Shown: positions 25,140 through 37,759 of the stretch, one piece after another
Numbering within the stretch: position 1 is the first letter of the stretch
Layout of the letters: each line of letters starts with the position of its first letter
NCBI GenBank assembly: GCA_963513935.1
Contig: OY740769.1
Coordinates: 109,595,762 to 109,659,761 of the forward strand
Source of the DNA: Aphrophora alni
Lineage: Eukaryota; Arthropoda; Insecta; Hemiptera; Aphrophoridae
Reading direction: 5' to 3'
DNA: 64,000 nt
Translations under genes and position numbers: made by a program
Notes under the pieces: model-generated
The model's database searches: none
Told to the model about the DNA's origin: nothing
The model's input: the letters and a program-made list of their open reading frames with translations, nothing else

Positions 25140-27060
25140 TGATTTCTGAAATATGGTTTAAATCAATGACATATTTGGTTAGGTTGTATGGTAGCACCAA
25201 AATATCTTAATACAGTAGCTCTAAATAAAAGTTAACTAAAACATTATGATTCTTATTTCATTTTTTGTATCAAAAGTAAACGTAGTTGTTTTTATATTAA
25301 TTATTGGTTTAATTAACGTGTTAGCACAGTGTTTTCTTTCGATAAGTGCTTTCCATATTGCGGAATCATGTAATGTGCACAGATCTTTGTCCTTAAAATA
25401 TGATTTCTTCGTGGCGAGGGGAATTTATACATATTTGACGCAGTTTTCCCCGTAATTTGTACTTATTATCTTTTACTGATTTTTATAAATCGTCTTAATC
25501 TCTTAAATATTAATAAAATTTATTTTATTTTAAAATGTAATTATATAATTTGCGACAGATTGTACACATAAGATGCGAGTTTCCAGTTGTTTGATTTTGT
25601 TTTGCCTACTTTCTACACTCGAAGCGTTATATCATTGTTAGTATTAAAGATCGCTTAACTTTTGCTTCATGTAATGGTGAAAGTGGCAATAATTGAGCTT
25701 TAGACCTTTATTCAGTAGTAATTTTTAAACGTTCAGCCAAAAAGTAGGAGTCGGATAATTTTTTAGTATTTTATTGTTAATCAAAGACAAATGTTTTAGT
25801 CTGTCAGTTAGGTACTTATGACAAATGAGTCCCTAATTTTGTCACTTTTAGAGGTTTGATGATGCTATTGAAAGTTAGTTTTCTATATTTACTCTTGCTT
25901 TAGTTTAGGAAAGTTTCGATAAAAATAAAATGTTTAATCAATTTATTCAGGTTCTGATTTAAGATAAAATTAACCTTTAGAATAAGATGTATTTTTATGT
26001 GTCTGTCTATATGTTCATAGTTTTAAAAATACTCTGCAGATTTTGACAAAACTGTGAACACATGCAGTGTGATTAGGACTAACTCATTTACTATATCTAA
26101 CATTAAACCCGTTTCAAGATGGTAGCTCATTACTTTTTTGTCTGTGGGAATTAAATACAGAAAAGATATAAGGGCAATTTATACATAAATACACAACTCT
26201 AGAATCTCAAAATTTGTATTTTTTTAAAAGTACAATTTAAATAAAAAATGTATATAGAAACTTCAACCTTATTTTCAATTGTTTCTGTTAAAACTCAGTT
26301 GCTTTATGTTTAATGCTTACTTCGACTTTAATAATGTTCAAGAAATGTCTGAACGTAATGTCTCTAAAATTTAAATAGCTGAACTGTTCATTTTATTATT
26401 ATTATTTTTTTTTATCAGTCTCTATTTGAGTTTTGAGTTTTGGTTTTTAAACTCCAAAAAAAGTGAAATCTATTAGTAACTTTGTATACCTTCTATATTT
26501 ACTTTTATCCAGAAGATATATTGGGCGGGAGGGGGGTGACTCGGCATAGCAATAAAAAGATATTTTTGTGTATATTGATAAACTTTGTCATTTTTATGAC
26601 TATAACACCCCAAAATCAAATGGTTTACTCTAGTAGATGAACCGTATTATTATTACACTCTTGTAGTAAAAAAATTATTTTGAATTTATCCGAGTCAGGT
26701 CTTGGATACTGTATCGACTAACCCGTCAATAAAATCGTTATAACACATTTTATAGCTTTAACTCTTCAATCAATTTCGGTGACGTTTTCAGAGTCTACCA
26801 TTTTAAATTAGGTGTTAATTGATGGCATAAGGTCAAATATTTGAAAACTTTCAAAACTATAAATTTATGAACTAAAACAATGTGTTTAAACCGCATTAAA
26901 ATAAACGGCAGCTGCCTAGTAATTAGTCTTATGGACATATAAATTACAATCGAGCGTCTTTTAGGTTGGGTTTAATGAAATACGTTTATTGCATAAGCGA
27001 AGCAAGTTTGCCCTATTTAAGTATGTAAATATTATTTCATAGATGGTGTCCATGATTCAT
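25140..27060. other. No recognised gene; one repeat fragment
   Basis: AT-rich. Segment 26681-26815 is a diverged copy of 29733-29855, sharing 'caatttcggtgacgttttca' and flanking blocks. No coding potential seen. Confidence 0.4.
26681..26815. repeat. Dispersed repeat, copy a
   Basis: Pairs with 29733-29855 in the same orientation. The best block is CAATTTCGGTGACGTTTTCA, with weaker similarity upstream (tgaat..atccgagtcaggtc against tgaatgtatttgactcaagtcc). Confidence 0.6.
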
Positions 27061-27064
27061 TTTC

Positions 27065-27370
27065 ACTTTTTGACTAACAGCTACGTAAATTATATTTTTG
27101 GTGACCAATAGTTTTAGTTCGGCTTTGTGGCAGCGAATGAGCAAGAACGTTTGTGCAATGTCTTTTTGCTTATTTGTGCTTGTAAAGGAGAAACAATATG
27201 TGGTAATCATGACAAAATATACGTTGTTACTTAAAGATTTTAAGAAAATTAGTAAATGTGGCGGCCAATCTGAATTTCTTAATTTTTATCAGGAAAAAAT
27301 GGTTTTAACTCGGAAACTACTGCACCAATTACTAAACTGTTACCAGTTGCAATTAACATAGTTTCATCAT
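27065..27370 (+). repeat. Dispersed-repeat fragment related to 32.3-32.5 kb
   Basis: 'aaattatatttttggtgacc', 'gttttagtt' and 'aacgtttgtgcaatgt' follow one another as in 32355-32425. No protein-coding remains are recognisable. Confidence 0.45.
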
Positions 27371-27469
27371 AGTCACTGAAAAAATATATTTTGTATTTGA
27401 AAACTTTAAGAAAATGTGTAAAATATGTCGAAAATTATTCTTTTCGTATACCCGTACAGACAAATATTG

Positions 27470-27830
27470 TTATAACTTCGGATCTACAGAATTAATTTGA
27501 ACCAAACAAAAACTATTACAACATGACGAGATATCCTTCCTAAATAGGTTAGAAAACTGCATGAAAATCGTATCAGCTTGAGTTATAATCTTAGAAACAC
27601 AAACTGACATGAAAGATGTTGGCTTTAATATAAGTAGTTTTGTACTTGGAATAAACCGTTCTGTCTGTGCTCCCGGCGCGCCGCGTGAAATTTTAGCACA
27701 ACTTGGCATCACCGCTTAGCAGTAATGTAACAGTAGCGCTATCTACGATTCATTATTTGAACGTAGTCAAAACGATTAACAGATTTATATCACGGAAATT
27801 GGCAGTCTCGGTAGTCTTTTGTTTGTAGCT
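27470..27830. other. Unassigned, with a GC-rich patch
   Basis: An open frame of 80 codons (27712-27470, -) contains a GC-rich patch at about 27668-27690, unlike its surroundings. I recognise no family. It lies directly downstream of the broken CPR copy and may belong to the inserted element, but nothing in it proves that. Confidence 0.25.
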
Positions 27831-29224
27831 TAAGTAACCTGCGATATTTGGATTTTGCTTTGGAAGCAATAGTATTTTTCAACTTATCAAGAAGGTCTAT
27901 TTTTGAAGAAGATGGGATGTTAAGTGATGTACAGCTTTGGACTGCTATTAATTATTCAATCTGATCTGCAAATATACGAACCATCTCACCCAGTTCCTTA
28001 CACGATGGACATGTATTTGGGACTGAGGCAGATGTCGCATTTGCATACGATTTTCCTGTGGTAAGAGGTAAAGCAGTTCATTGTCTGTACAGTTTCCTAG
28101 CTTCAGGAATAGAAAGTTTTTCTTTAGCAACAATTTCCAAAATCGCCTTTTCGACTTGATATTTTGGGAGTTTTGGTGAACGGTGCGGGATGATCACCGC
28201 AGCAATTTGCACACTCTGCCTCAATTTGGTTACTTTGCGCAGGTTACTTTTGGGAGCTATTAAAGCACCAAGAAGGACAATCTATGAAAAAAGAACAACA
28301 CAGTAAATCTCTATAAGTAAATTCAATAATATCAGATAATAAATGAACATTCCACAAAAAAGAATGTATGATTTAATTCTCTTTTTATGAGTTATAAATA
28401 GTGATAGCATGTGTGATTGTATAATTATTATATATTATGGGTGTGGTATATATTTTACAAATTTTATAAATATTGAATTAGATGTTTATGTTTGAAATAT
28501 ATTGCAATATATACGTTGATATTTTAAATAAAGATTTAATTTTAATTAGATAAGAGCAAAAATAATAATAATTACATAATTTTAATGACATAACCTCAAT
28601 CCGTGATTAGTAAAACTGTGCGAGTTTTCGTATGATAATTATCATTAAAAAAATAATAATTATCTTTTATTATTTATGTATAGTAACGGAAAGACATCAA
28701 TTAAAAAAATAAATAAATATTCATACATTTCCTTTTATTAATTTGGTGTCAGTCATTAAATGGAACTACTTTTTTTCTTTTCTTTTTTTATATATGTAGG
28801 CCTATTACTTTCTTTGGAGAATCGACTGTAGAGTGAATTTCACCAATCAAATAAATACAAAAATAAAATACACTACGTGAAAAAATATAAGTATTATAGT
28901 TTATTACATATCGGACTTAAAACGCTTGACAACAGTAAATCCTTGTTTTTGAAAACAAATATTTAATTAGGTTATTTGTATAAAGAAAGTTTTAACTTGT
29001 GAACAGAATGATTTTAATTTGAAATTAATATTTCACATTTTTTTATTGATTCGATTTATATCTTTTGAAAGCAACTTTATTTGTGCTAACAATTATAGAA
29101 AGTATGATTTAGAAGATTATAGAAAAATAGATGTTAACACGACATGTAGGCTACAACACTATTTCTAAAGTACTTTTAAGACACTGTATCCAAAACTGTT
29201 CCCAGTACGCACTTTAAAAGCCAT
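27831..29224 (-). pseudogene. Broken CPR copy with an insertion in exon 2
   Basis: Exon 1 survives at 29224-29213 (ATGGCTTTTAAA, MAFK, donor GTGCGT). The acceptor and first codons of exon 2 survive at 28281 (CATAG, then IVLL). From about 28266 the cuticle sequence is replaced, and CPR exon-2 sequence is glimpsed again only at 27831-27843 (TAAGTAACCTGCG, which matches the YLG codons of the other genes). The hybrid frame runs 28281-28078 and would give 71 residues, ending before any RR domain. The inserted part reads YQVEKAILEIVAKEKLSI and EARKLY, like the helix-turn-helix of pipsqueak/pogo-type transposases. The TATA position holds TTACAAAAAC instead of TATATAAAC. I call it a dead CPR gene; use as a new hybrid gene is possible but unsupported. 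Confidence 0.65.
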
Positions 29225-29350
29225 ATTTCTGTTGATGATAATAAGTGTTGAATTTCCTTAGTTTTTGTAATTTTGTACGTAGAAACCTAAATCAGCTGTT
29301 AATCTCAATCAGTATAGTACCCCATTTTATTCCCCTTGTCCCCTCTTGCT
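29225..29350 (-). promoter_or_regulatory. Decayed CPR promoter of the broken copy
   Basis: The order of blocks found before CPR-4 to -7 is still readable: the 'gttgatg' leader, AGCTGTTAA, 'cagtatagtaccccattttatt'. The TATA box is lost, AACCCTAA has become AACCTAA, and TTACCTCAG has become TTAATCTCA. Decay of exactly these blocks supports the view that they matter in the live copies. Confidence 0.6.
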
Positions 29351-29732
29351 CCAGGGCTCTTATGACGACATGTGTAGGAGTATTTCAATTGGTCACTGTG
29401 CTTTTTAATGCTAGTTAAATTGTATATCAACACAAATTTAAATGTAAACAATTTCTATAAATTAACATGATTTGTCAAGATTGTGTATAGAAAATAATAT
29501 GATTTTTTTCAAATTAGAAAAATGTGGTAAAACTAAAAGAAACATTTTAACCGTCTTTAAAAACTCATTTAACAGAAAATAGATTCTCCTCCTTGAAGTT
29601 TTCTGTTACACTACTTTCCTTTTCATTTGTTAAGACGTTATTCCGTAAGGACTTTATTAAAAAGTATTTGATAAAACTTATCGAACCTAAATTTAGAACA
29701 CAGCGTGCTTAGGATTTTTACAAAAAAAGTAT

Positions 29733-29855
29733 TTTGAATGTATTTGACTCAAGTCCTTGACTTATTTATCCCGTTGACAAATTCGTTATCTCATTGCAAC
29801 ACACTCATGAATTCTTCAACCAATTTCGGTGACGTTTTCACAGAGTCATGCATTT
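29733..29855. repeat. Dispersed repeat, copy b
   Basis: Partner of 26681-26815; see that entry. Confidence 0.6.
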
Positions 29856-29859
29856 TAAT

Positions 29860-31800
29860 ATTATGGTGGAGGTCATTAGAGTTTAATCGAACTTGAGACC
29901 TGCATTTCCCTAGCCACACAGACTGGAGCTAGGCATGGACAGTTGATTTACGTTTCTTTTATTTTTAATTAAAATTCTATTTATCTCTTAACCGGTGATC
30001 ATGAGATAAGAAATAACTATTAAAACGGGTTAGCATTATATTTCAAACAATTATTTTTCGGGACTAAGAACTCAAATTCTTTATTACTTTACAACTTACT
30101 ACAATGATATGAGTGTAAAGCTATAAACTAGAGCCTCTGTGAAGGTTTCTGGTGTTTCATTCATTTTAAAACTTGATTACCTCCATGTGTGCGTACAATG
30201 CCAAGTAACGTGTAAGACAAAGAAACGCATTTGACATTAATTCTACAAAATTCTGAGTTCACTTGAATTTAGTCTGATAACGTCAAATATCTCAAAATCA
30301 TCCCATTTTTTTTTAAATACTGATAAACTAAACTATGATATTTGTATAAAAGGCGAGTCTTTTGAAAAATCAACTAGACTGCTGTTTGGCCCATTTTTTT
30401 TTTCCATTGACTGGCGAAGAGTAATTTGCTTTGGAGTGCCTTAACGTCCTCATTAGTCTCACGGGAATATAAATTGTCTTAGTTAATTTTACGTGAAACT
30501 TTTAGCTTATTGACTAATATTTAACTTTCAATAAAGGTGTCAATATTTAGTTATAACTGATAACTCCTGAGTTGGCATTTTTAGCAGATTCTGATAAAAA
30601 TGGTTTCTTAATCAAACTTTGAACAAAATCATTAAATTATGAGTACTTTGGAAATTTAGGTATTGAACCAATAACTTGTACTTTATATTTTGAGTTATAA
30701 AATATTGTAAACAAAAATAGGAACTATGGTGTTTTCGGTCCTTAGGGAGTTTTTAGTGAAATATGATCAAACCGTTATAGGCGATTTCGAGAAAATCTCA
30801 ATTTTGATTATTGGTCAGTGACGTCAATCCCCAAAATTTGAACAAAAATAATAAATTAAAATTACGCAACATACCAGATTTTATCAACATCGGTCTACGC
30901 GTTTTGGTCGTAGAGGTCAGAAATATTTTTACAAACCCAGCATCTTCTGATCTGTATCACATATGCGTTGTTGTCAGACGACTGACAGGCATTGCCCCAT
31001 CAGAAAGTAATAATCAGACGTGTAATGTCAGATAGTAATAATAATTATTGTTATAGAAACTTTCAAGTTTAATCTGATTACTCACAGATACAAAACAAAA
31101 AATTATATTACTAAACTTGCCTCTATATTACAATATTTAAGTTACATTTATTTATGATGAGTTAACTGTGAGTTTTAATTTGTGATAAACTAAATAACTA
31201 CCATGTATTCATGCAATGTTATTTAAATAGAAGTTTATCTACCCTTATCGTAATTTTAAAGTTTATTATTTTATTTTATTTGCCTAATAACAAATATTGC
31301 CTAATAACAGTTATTATTAACAAATACGATTAATTATAAATGTAAAGACTGTAAAAACAATTATTATTTGGTGATTTCAATTTATGATTCCAAATAGTCA
31401 TGCTTGTACGTTTCTTAACAGACCGTTCGAAGGAATAAAAGCAAAAAAAACTTATTTTGGAACAAAAAATCACCTAGAATACGGTCATTAAAAATTCAAT
31501 GTAAAAAATATACATATATTTATTACTTGTATTTAATGTTTTGTTTTGTTTGGGGGGGGGGAGGAAGTTTTTGTATTGTTCATGCTCAATATATTGCATT
31601 AGAAAGTTAATTAGGTTATGCCAAATAGTTTTAAGACAAAAGTTGGTCTATCGTAAGCAGTCACCAAATTAATTTCTTTATGATTGTATTTACAGCATAA
31701 TAGTTTTACTTTTCATATAGTATATGTAGTATAGTGAAAATTATGTGGTGAGAAAATCGATGTCAAGTTTTTTGGAATATATTATATCCGGAATATATCC
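29860..31800. other. No recognised gene
   Basis: AT-rich, with a 10-base G run at 31552-31561. The open frame at 30811-31035 has no recognised domain. Confidence 0.4.
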
Positions 31801-31839
31801 GGTTTTAGGTCTTCTGAGTCCAAAAAAGTGGTTATCGAT

Positions 31840-32490
31840 ATGACTGTCTATCATGAGTCTGGCGGTTCTACAGTCCAAACGTGTGGATAAATTTTAATCA
31901 AATTTAGTCCGTGGCAATATTTTGGTCATATGTTATGTTTTTTTTCATAACTTAAAATATGGAGGTAGAAAGTATACAAAATTATATTTTGTGGAAATAG
32001 ACTCTAACGATTTGGTAAAATTTTTATAAGGAACCCAAAGGAAATGTATTGATCATCATCTTTCTAAAAATCCCGGTACGTAGGTTATCGGATCGATTAT
32101 GGAGTATTATAAAAGACCTAATTTCTTATAATCGGCTCTACCGATTTCGTTCAAATTTTAGTAAAATATGAATAATAATTACTTTTGTGCACAATTGCAA
32201 ATAAAAATATACAGTGTTACGGTACAGGTGTAATTGGCAAAAACAGAAATTAACCTTAACCGTCGTCATTAAAAACATTATCTTAATCAAATATGATTTA
32301 TGCTGAGGATTATTTATTGCTGAGTTCAATTTCACTGACTGATACCTACCGAAATTATATTTTCGGTGAACTAGATTTTAGTTGATTTTGAGGACGAGTA
32401 AGTGTGAAAGTTTGTGCAATATAAATGTTTTTTAAAATTTTATTTTTTATTTATTTATTTTTTGTATGGTTTATTTATGCTTGTAAAAGA
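31840..32490 (+). repeat. Dispersed-repeat fragment, longest member of its family here
   Basis: Blocks shared with 4250-4760 (first half) and 27065-27370 (second half) appear in one continuous order here, so this is the most complete member in the window. There is no coding sequence. Confidence 0.45.
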
Positions 32491-33113
32491 GAAGAAATAT
32501 TTAACAATTTGTATAGTGTTTTATTCGTTAAGAATTGTTAATAACGCAATGCTCATCACTTCAGTTATAGTTTGTTATTCTGTTCTTAAGTAATTAAAGT
32601 CTCTGAGCTAATTTTGTTGTTAGCTTTTGTTTATGAACGGTAGCACCTTCTCCTCTTGTATTTTAAATTGAACACGTATTTCGTTTGAATTTTTAATCAA
32701 ACTAAATAGTTCTTGAATGAAGTTATTCTTCTCATCTAGGAAAAAATGAAATATGTATTTAACACAACAAAAAGATTGCATATAATAATAAGTGCTTCAA
32801 GGTCAAGCTAATTTTCTTTAATATCATTATTTACTGGGCTTTTCTTCAGTTTCATTTGTCAAACTTCAATATAAATGTCAATTTATCTTCGGTTTTCCTC
32901 TTCTGTCGCTACAAACTCAAGTGGATTTATAATATTATAAATCAAATGTTATTTATTTACAATAAAAAATAACAATAATATGTTTGGTATTCATTTTATT
33001 TGAGGAAAAACATTTTGTTTTTATAAATAATATGAAATATATTACAAAAGGATGAAATTTGATGGAAGAAAGTGAAAGAATTTGTTGAACCTAGAGTTTG
33101 TACAATGCTGAAC

Positions 33114-35255
33114 TTAACCGTAGTAAGGAGCTGCGTATTTAGCGACTGGTGCGGCGTAGCCAAGAGGAGCGGCGTATTTGGCGACAGGTGCGGCGTAGGC
33201 TAGAGGAGCGGCGTATTTGGCAACAACAGGTGCTACGGCTTTGACTGCTACAGTTGGGGCGGATTTGTGGACAACGGCGTTGAATCCATTTTGGGGATCA
33301 GCGGTGTATTCTACGGTACGTAAGCTACCGTCGGGTTCAACAAGGCTGTAGCTTCCTTGGACAACATCTCCTTGACGGCTTTCTTGTTGACTCTTGGAGT
33401 CTCCAGTGATGGCGTCCTTGATGTCGTAGGCGTAGCTGTAAGATGGGTTGGGATCGTAGTCAGCATCAACGACGGCCTTGGCAGCATAAGCTACTGGGGC
33501 GGCGACTTTGTAGGCGGGTGCAGCATAGGCAGCGTAGGCGGGGGCAGCGTAAGCAGGGGCAGCGTAAGCAGGGGCAGCGTAAGCAGGGGCAGCGTAAGCA
33601 GGGGCAGCATATGCTGACCTCAAAGGTGCACCAGGAGCTACTACAGCAGGTGCGCCTAAGTAACCTGCGTTGGCGGCAGCTACGTAAGCGGCAAGAAGGA
33701 CAATCTATAGAAAAAAGATCAAAAAAGTAAATAGAGTAATCACAAAGATTTATAACTAAATCATATTTTTTGATTCTAAACTAATTTTCTTCGAGTTATT
33801 ATTCTTAATTTTTCTTAATTTCTATACTTTTAGAGATATTTTAAAAATAATTTTGATGAAAACAATTAAGAACGTGGCTCAAAGATTTATTGAAATGATA
33901 ATTTTTGCTATAAAAATCTTGAGCTACATTATAGGTGTTACCATATGCGTTACAGATTGCCTAATATATTGGCCTACATTTTATCACATTTAGAAAGATG
34001 CTTGATTTTCAGATATTTTAGATATATTTTAAGTTATTTATAATTTAAAAATATATTTCAATACAAGATTTAGCGGCAACTACGAAAGCGGCAAGAAGGA
34101 CAATTTATAGAGAAAGAACAAAAATCTAAATATTTACAAGTAAAGTAAATAATTTGTGATAATATTCACAAACATTGCTCACAAAAATAAAATGAGTTTC
34201 AAACCACCTATAATTCTTTTGTATGATTTAATATTAATAGTGATAACATGTGAGTAATATTATTTACCGATACAAATTATTTAATTATATATTTTTTTAT
34301 TTTGGATGTTTTACAGATTAGCCTAATCAATTGGAATAGTTTCTATTTAATTATAATGTTTATATTTGAAAATATATCACGAGATAGACGTAACTTGATA
34401 TTTAAAATAAACATTTAATTTAAATTTATATTTAATTAGCACATACTTTAAATCAGTAATATTACAAGAGCAAAAATAATAATAATTATATAATGTTAAT
34501 ATTTTGACTTCCATCCATAATCAGATGAGTTTATTAAAATGAATTCCCAACATACTGATTTGTTACACGTTTTAATGACCTAGTACATTCTCAGACTGTT
34601 AACCTAAAATAAAATGTGGTTACATATTACTGTTCAATTTTTGAGTTTTTCGTATGATAATTATCCTTACTCTATATTTTTAATCTTTAGTAATAAAAAT
34701 ATTAAAATTTATATTTTTATTTATAAAAATACCCATTTAATACAGGTCTCGTTTGACGATGAAACGAAAATATTCAGTAATACATTTTTGCTTTAAAATT
34801 AAATGTGAAGTTATTGACTTTACGAATTTTATATCAGTCAGTATACATTAATTCAAATTATTCCGGCAATGGAATGTAAATTGAATTTCATCAATAAAAT
34901 AATACAAATATAATTCGTGAAATATAAATAATATAGTTTCTAGTTGTGCATTGTATACAAAAAGAAATGTTTAAACCACTTCACGAAAGTGTTTCCTTAA
35001 TTAGGTTTGATATGTATTTTTTAATTCATTTGTATAAAGAAAGTGTAATCTTGTGATCAGATTTATTTTATTATCATGAAACATTGCACTTAATTTATTT
35101 TAATTGATTTTAGGTTTATATCATTGATAATTTGTGCAAATGATTTTTTTAAAGACGATTATTATCTAAAAAGAGACGTTAACAACATTTCTCTATACAT
35201 AACTATCTCTAATGCACTTTAAGAGACTGTACGCAGTACGCACCTTGAAAGCCAT
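33114..35255 (-). CDS. CPR-4: RR-2 cuticle protein, two exons
   Basis: Secreted chitin-binding cuticle protein. Exon 1 is 35255-35244 (MAFK, donor GTGCGT). Exon 2 is 33704-33114 after acceptor TCTATAG; the product has 200 residues. The signal peptide reads [18 protein letters not shown] (Y where the others have F). The N-terminal region has five AAPAY units in a row, the longest run of the family, from 15-bp repeats. The RR-2 domain has [15 protein letters not shown] and [16 protein letters not shown] (Q where CPR-3, -5, -6, -7 have H). The poly-A signal is RC AATAAA at 33000-32995. The intron contains a dead start of another copy's exon 2 (34104-34072). Confidence 0.92.
34072..34104 (-). pseudogene. 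Fragment of a second CPR exon 2 inside the CPR-4 intron
   Basis: The minus strand reads [11 protein letters not shown], the first 11 codons of a CPR exon 2, and then stops matching. Its acceptor AG is changed to AA (CTATAA|ATTG), so it cannot be spliced in as in the live genes. On the low side (33705 to about 34066) the DNA matches the CPR-7 intron; on the high side (34105 to about 34260) it matches the exon-proximal intron of the broken copy at 28282-28420. The fragment therefore marks the seam between two former genes. Confidence 0.75.
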
Positions 35256-35299
35256 ATTGCTGTTGATGTCAGTAGATAAAACTGGACTCCTAATGTGTG

Positions 35300-35410
35300 T
35301 TGAGTTCTCTTAGTTTATATACTTTTGTACGTCGAAACCCTAAACAGCTCTTACATGAAACAGTATAGTACTCCCACTTTATTCTCGGTCCGCCCGTGCC
35401 CGAGGGCTCT
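35300..35410 (-). promoter_or_regulatory. CPR-4 promoter
   Basis: TATAAA on the minus strand is at 35319-35314. AACCCTAA starts the 24-base module at 35336; its far half is altered (TTACATGAA at 35351-35359). The GC-rich block with GTCCGCCCGTGCC is at 35388-35400. Confidence 0.65.
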
Positions 35411-37090
35411 CATGCCAAGTGGACTCTGGTTCAACAATGCTGACGACATATGTGGGACTATTTCGTTTGATCGCTGTCCATTTTATTATCAGTTAAATTG
35501 GATATCAAGAATTACAATAATGACTACTTTCTTAATATACAAATTTAAATGTAACAAGATTTGTAAATTATCAGCCTAACTTATACTGTGCCGAGAAAAT
35601 AATAATTTAACCATTTAGAGATTGTCTCAAAACGAAATGAAACATTGGCCACAGTCGTTAAAAACTCATGTAAAACCATATATATTTTACTTTTTGAGGA
35701 TTTCTGTTATATTACTTTCATTATAATTAGTCTAGGCAAGAAGTAAAGATGTTAAGCAACGGCTTTTAATTAATATACTGACTTTAGTCAAAGTACGGAA
35801 CGTACTAAACCATAGAAAATATAAAGATGCGGTTTTACACAATAGCTGCTTGTGCAGCAAATACTCTTTTTTATTGACTCAAAAAACTGTGCCTTGTAGT
35901 ATATCATGAAGAAACCAATGTTTTGATAATATGTACTACATTTCAGTTGAATATTTAATTCTAAATTATGTAATTTAATATTTTTCTCATCTCCATTAGC
36001 AGATATCGAAAAATGGGCTTCTTCTATCAATTCAGTTTATTTGCCACCTTTTGTCAATTCAACGAATTTCCATTAAAAAAAAATGTTGATGATTTAAAAG
36101 TTATAAATTTATGATTTGTGGCACATCATTTAAAAGGTAATTTTGTTCATGGCAGGAAAATTTCATTTAGATTTTATTACGCTGGGTACTATGTAAACTT
36201 TTTCTATTTATACATAGCCATAACTGTTAAGTTAATATATAAAATATTTTGTACTTATACTTAGTAATAGCTGAATGTACTTGGTCTTATCTGGATTATA
36301 ATCGCTCATCTGAATCTATCCATCCATACTGTGTATTTTGAACTCCACTAGTCTGATTTGTAGTTTTGAATAAGTAGCATTCGCTAATACATTTGTATAA
36401 CTTCGAAATTAGTAACCTAACAACAACAAAATATTGAGATTTTTATGGTTTATAAATATGGTCACTGGATATAACACCTGAATATTGTGTCAAGGATTTT
36501 AACTGCTATACGAAAATCGAATACATTGTGCAAGTATTGAAGAGAATTGTAACTTATGTTAAAACCGTCTCGATGGACTTGCACATAAGTAATCGACCTA
36601 TTTGCAGAATTCTAAGAACAATTAAATGCTTACAAAATTGAGTTAACATACAAATGTAATCTTCACGATAGATGGAAAAAAATTGTGAGTCTACTAATGG
36701 ATCAGGTTCTATAAGTAATTTACTTCAAATATTGGATTTATATGAAGGACCAAGTTATAACCATTAGATCTCCTTTTCTATTTAATTCTATTCAACAGAA
36801 TCGAAACTAAAAACAAGTTTATGAAGACCATCGTGGTACTCATACAATACAATACAAGCAGATCTTCTAAATATAACGACCTTGGGCCTTGTAGGGAATG
36901 TTGAAATGTATTATTAGATCAAAGGGTGGGATCAAGATCCATTATATATAGTATAATGACAGTTTGTTTAAAACAGTTCTTACACCGGTCTTATGAACCC
37001 GTCGACATCACGTCGTTACTTTCTTGTGACAGCATGACATTGCAAGATGTGTGTACAGAGTGAATTATTTAAAACTGTTACAGATAGAAT
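35411..37090. other. No recognised gene
   Basis: AT-rich. Open frames at 35325-35579 and 35788-36030 overlap the CPR-4 promoter region or lack domains. Confidence 0.4.
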
Positions 37091-37092
37091 AC

Positions 37093-37759
37093 TGTAACTT
37101 TCAGGATAAATTATTGATAACTACAAAATATGGTTTCAACAAGATGGTGACCCAACTCATTATAGTCTTCAAGTAGGCCTACGTCAGATTTTAAATGACG
37201 TTGAGCAAAGGGGAGCAACAGAATGGCCAACGACATCACCAGACTTGTCACCATTAGATTACTTTCTACTGGGTCACTTAAAAAGTATTGTTTACTAAAA
37301 TAGTCCCAATATATCAATGATTTTACACAGTAGAGTTCGAGAACCAGCACAAAATATCATTATTGAATCATTACCTAATGCAGCATCATCTTTTTACACC
37401 CGACTGGTATACTGTTAAATCACAGAAGGTAGTGAGTTTGAACATTTATTACTTTAAGATGTAAAGTGAATAAAATTTATGGTTAATAATTAATACATTG
37501 TTTTCAAATAAATTAATTCAATATTGTCCATGTAAAAATGGCAGAATTTATTTATTTGTAATTACAGTTCCTTACACTAGTAATAATATATTTTGGGAAT
37601 CCAAACTTTATTGTGCCGCCATTTTGGATACATAATACCAATGTTTTATTTATACCGTTTTTCTGTTTATCAAAAACGTTTAAGGGTGTTTAATATATAA
37701 AATATTTAAATTACAACCCCCGAGAAGGAGTTGACCAATAACTTATCCTGAAAGTTACA
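37093..37759 (+). mobile_element. Remnant mariner/Tc1-like transposon with terminal inverted repeats
   Basis: A perfect 17-bp inverted repeat, TGTAACTTTCAGGATAA, bounds the segment at 37093-37109 and, as its reverse complement, at 37743-37759; weaker similarity extends to about 32 bp. Between them lie the C-terminal remains of a DDE transposase. At 667 bp the element is internally deleted and cannot be autonomous. Confidence 0.8.
37131..37457 (+). pseudogene. Mariner/Tc1-type transposase, C-terminal fragment
   Basis: The plus strand reads WFQQDGDPTHY, then EWPTTSPDLSPLDYFLLGHL, and, after stops, SFYTRLVYC and EFEHLL. These are the last two acidic catalytic positions and the C terminus of a DDE (Tc1/mariner superfamily) transposase of a kind common in insects. 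About 37 residues separate the D of QQDG from the D of SPLD. An in-frame TAA after the SIVY residues and another after LVYC, plus loss of the N-terminal half, make it a pseudogene. Confidence 0.75.
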
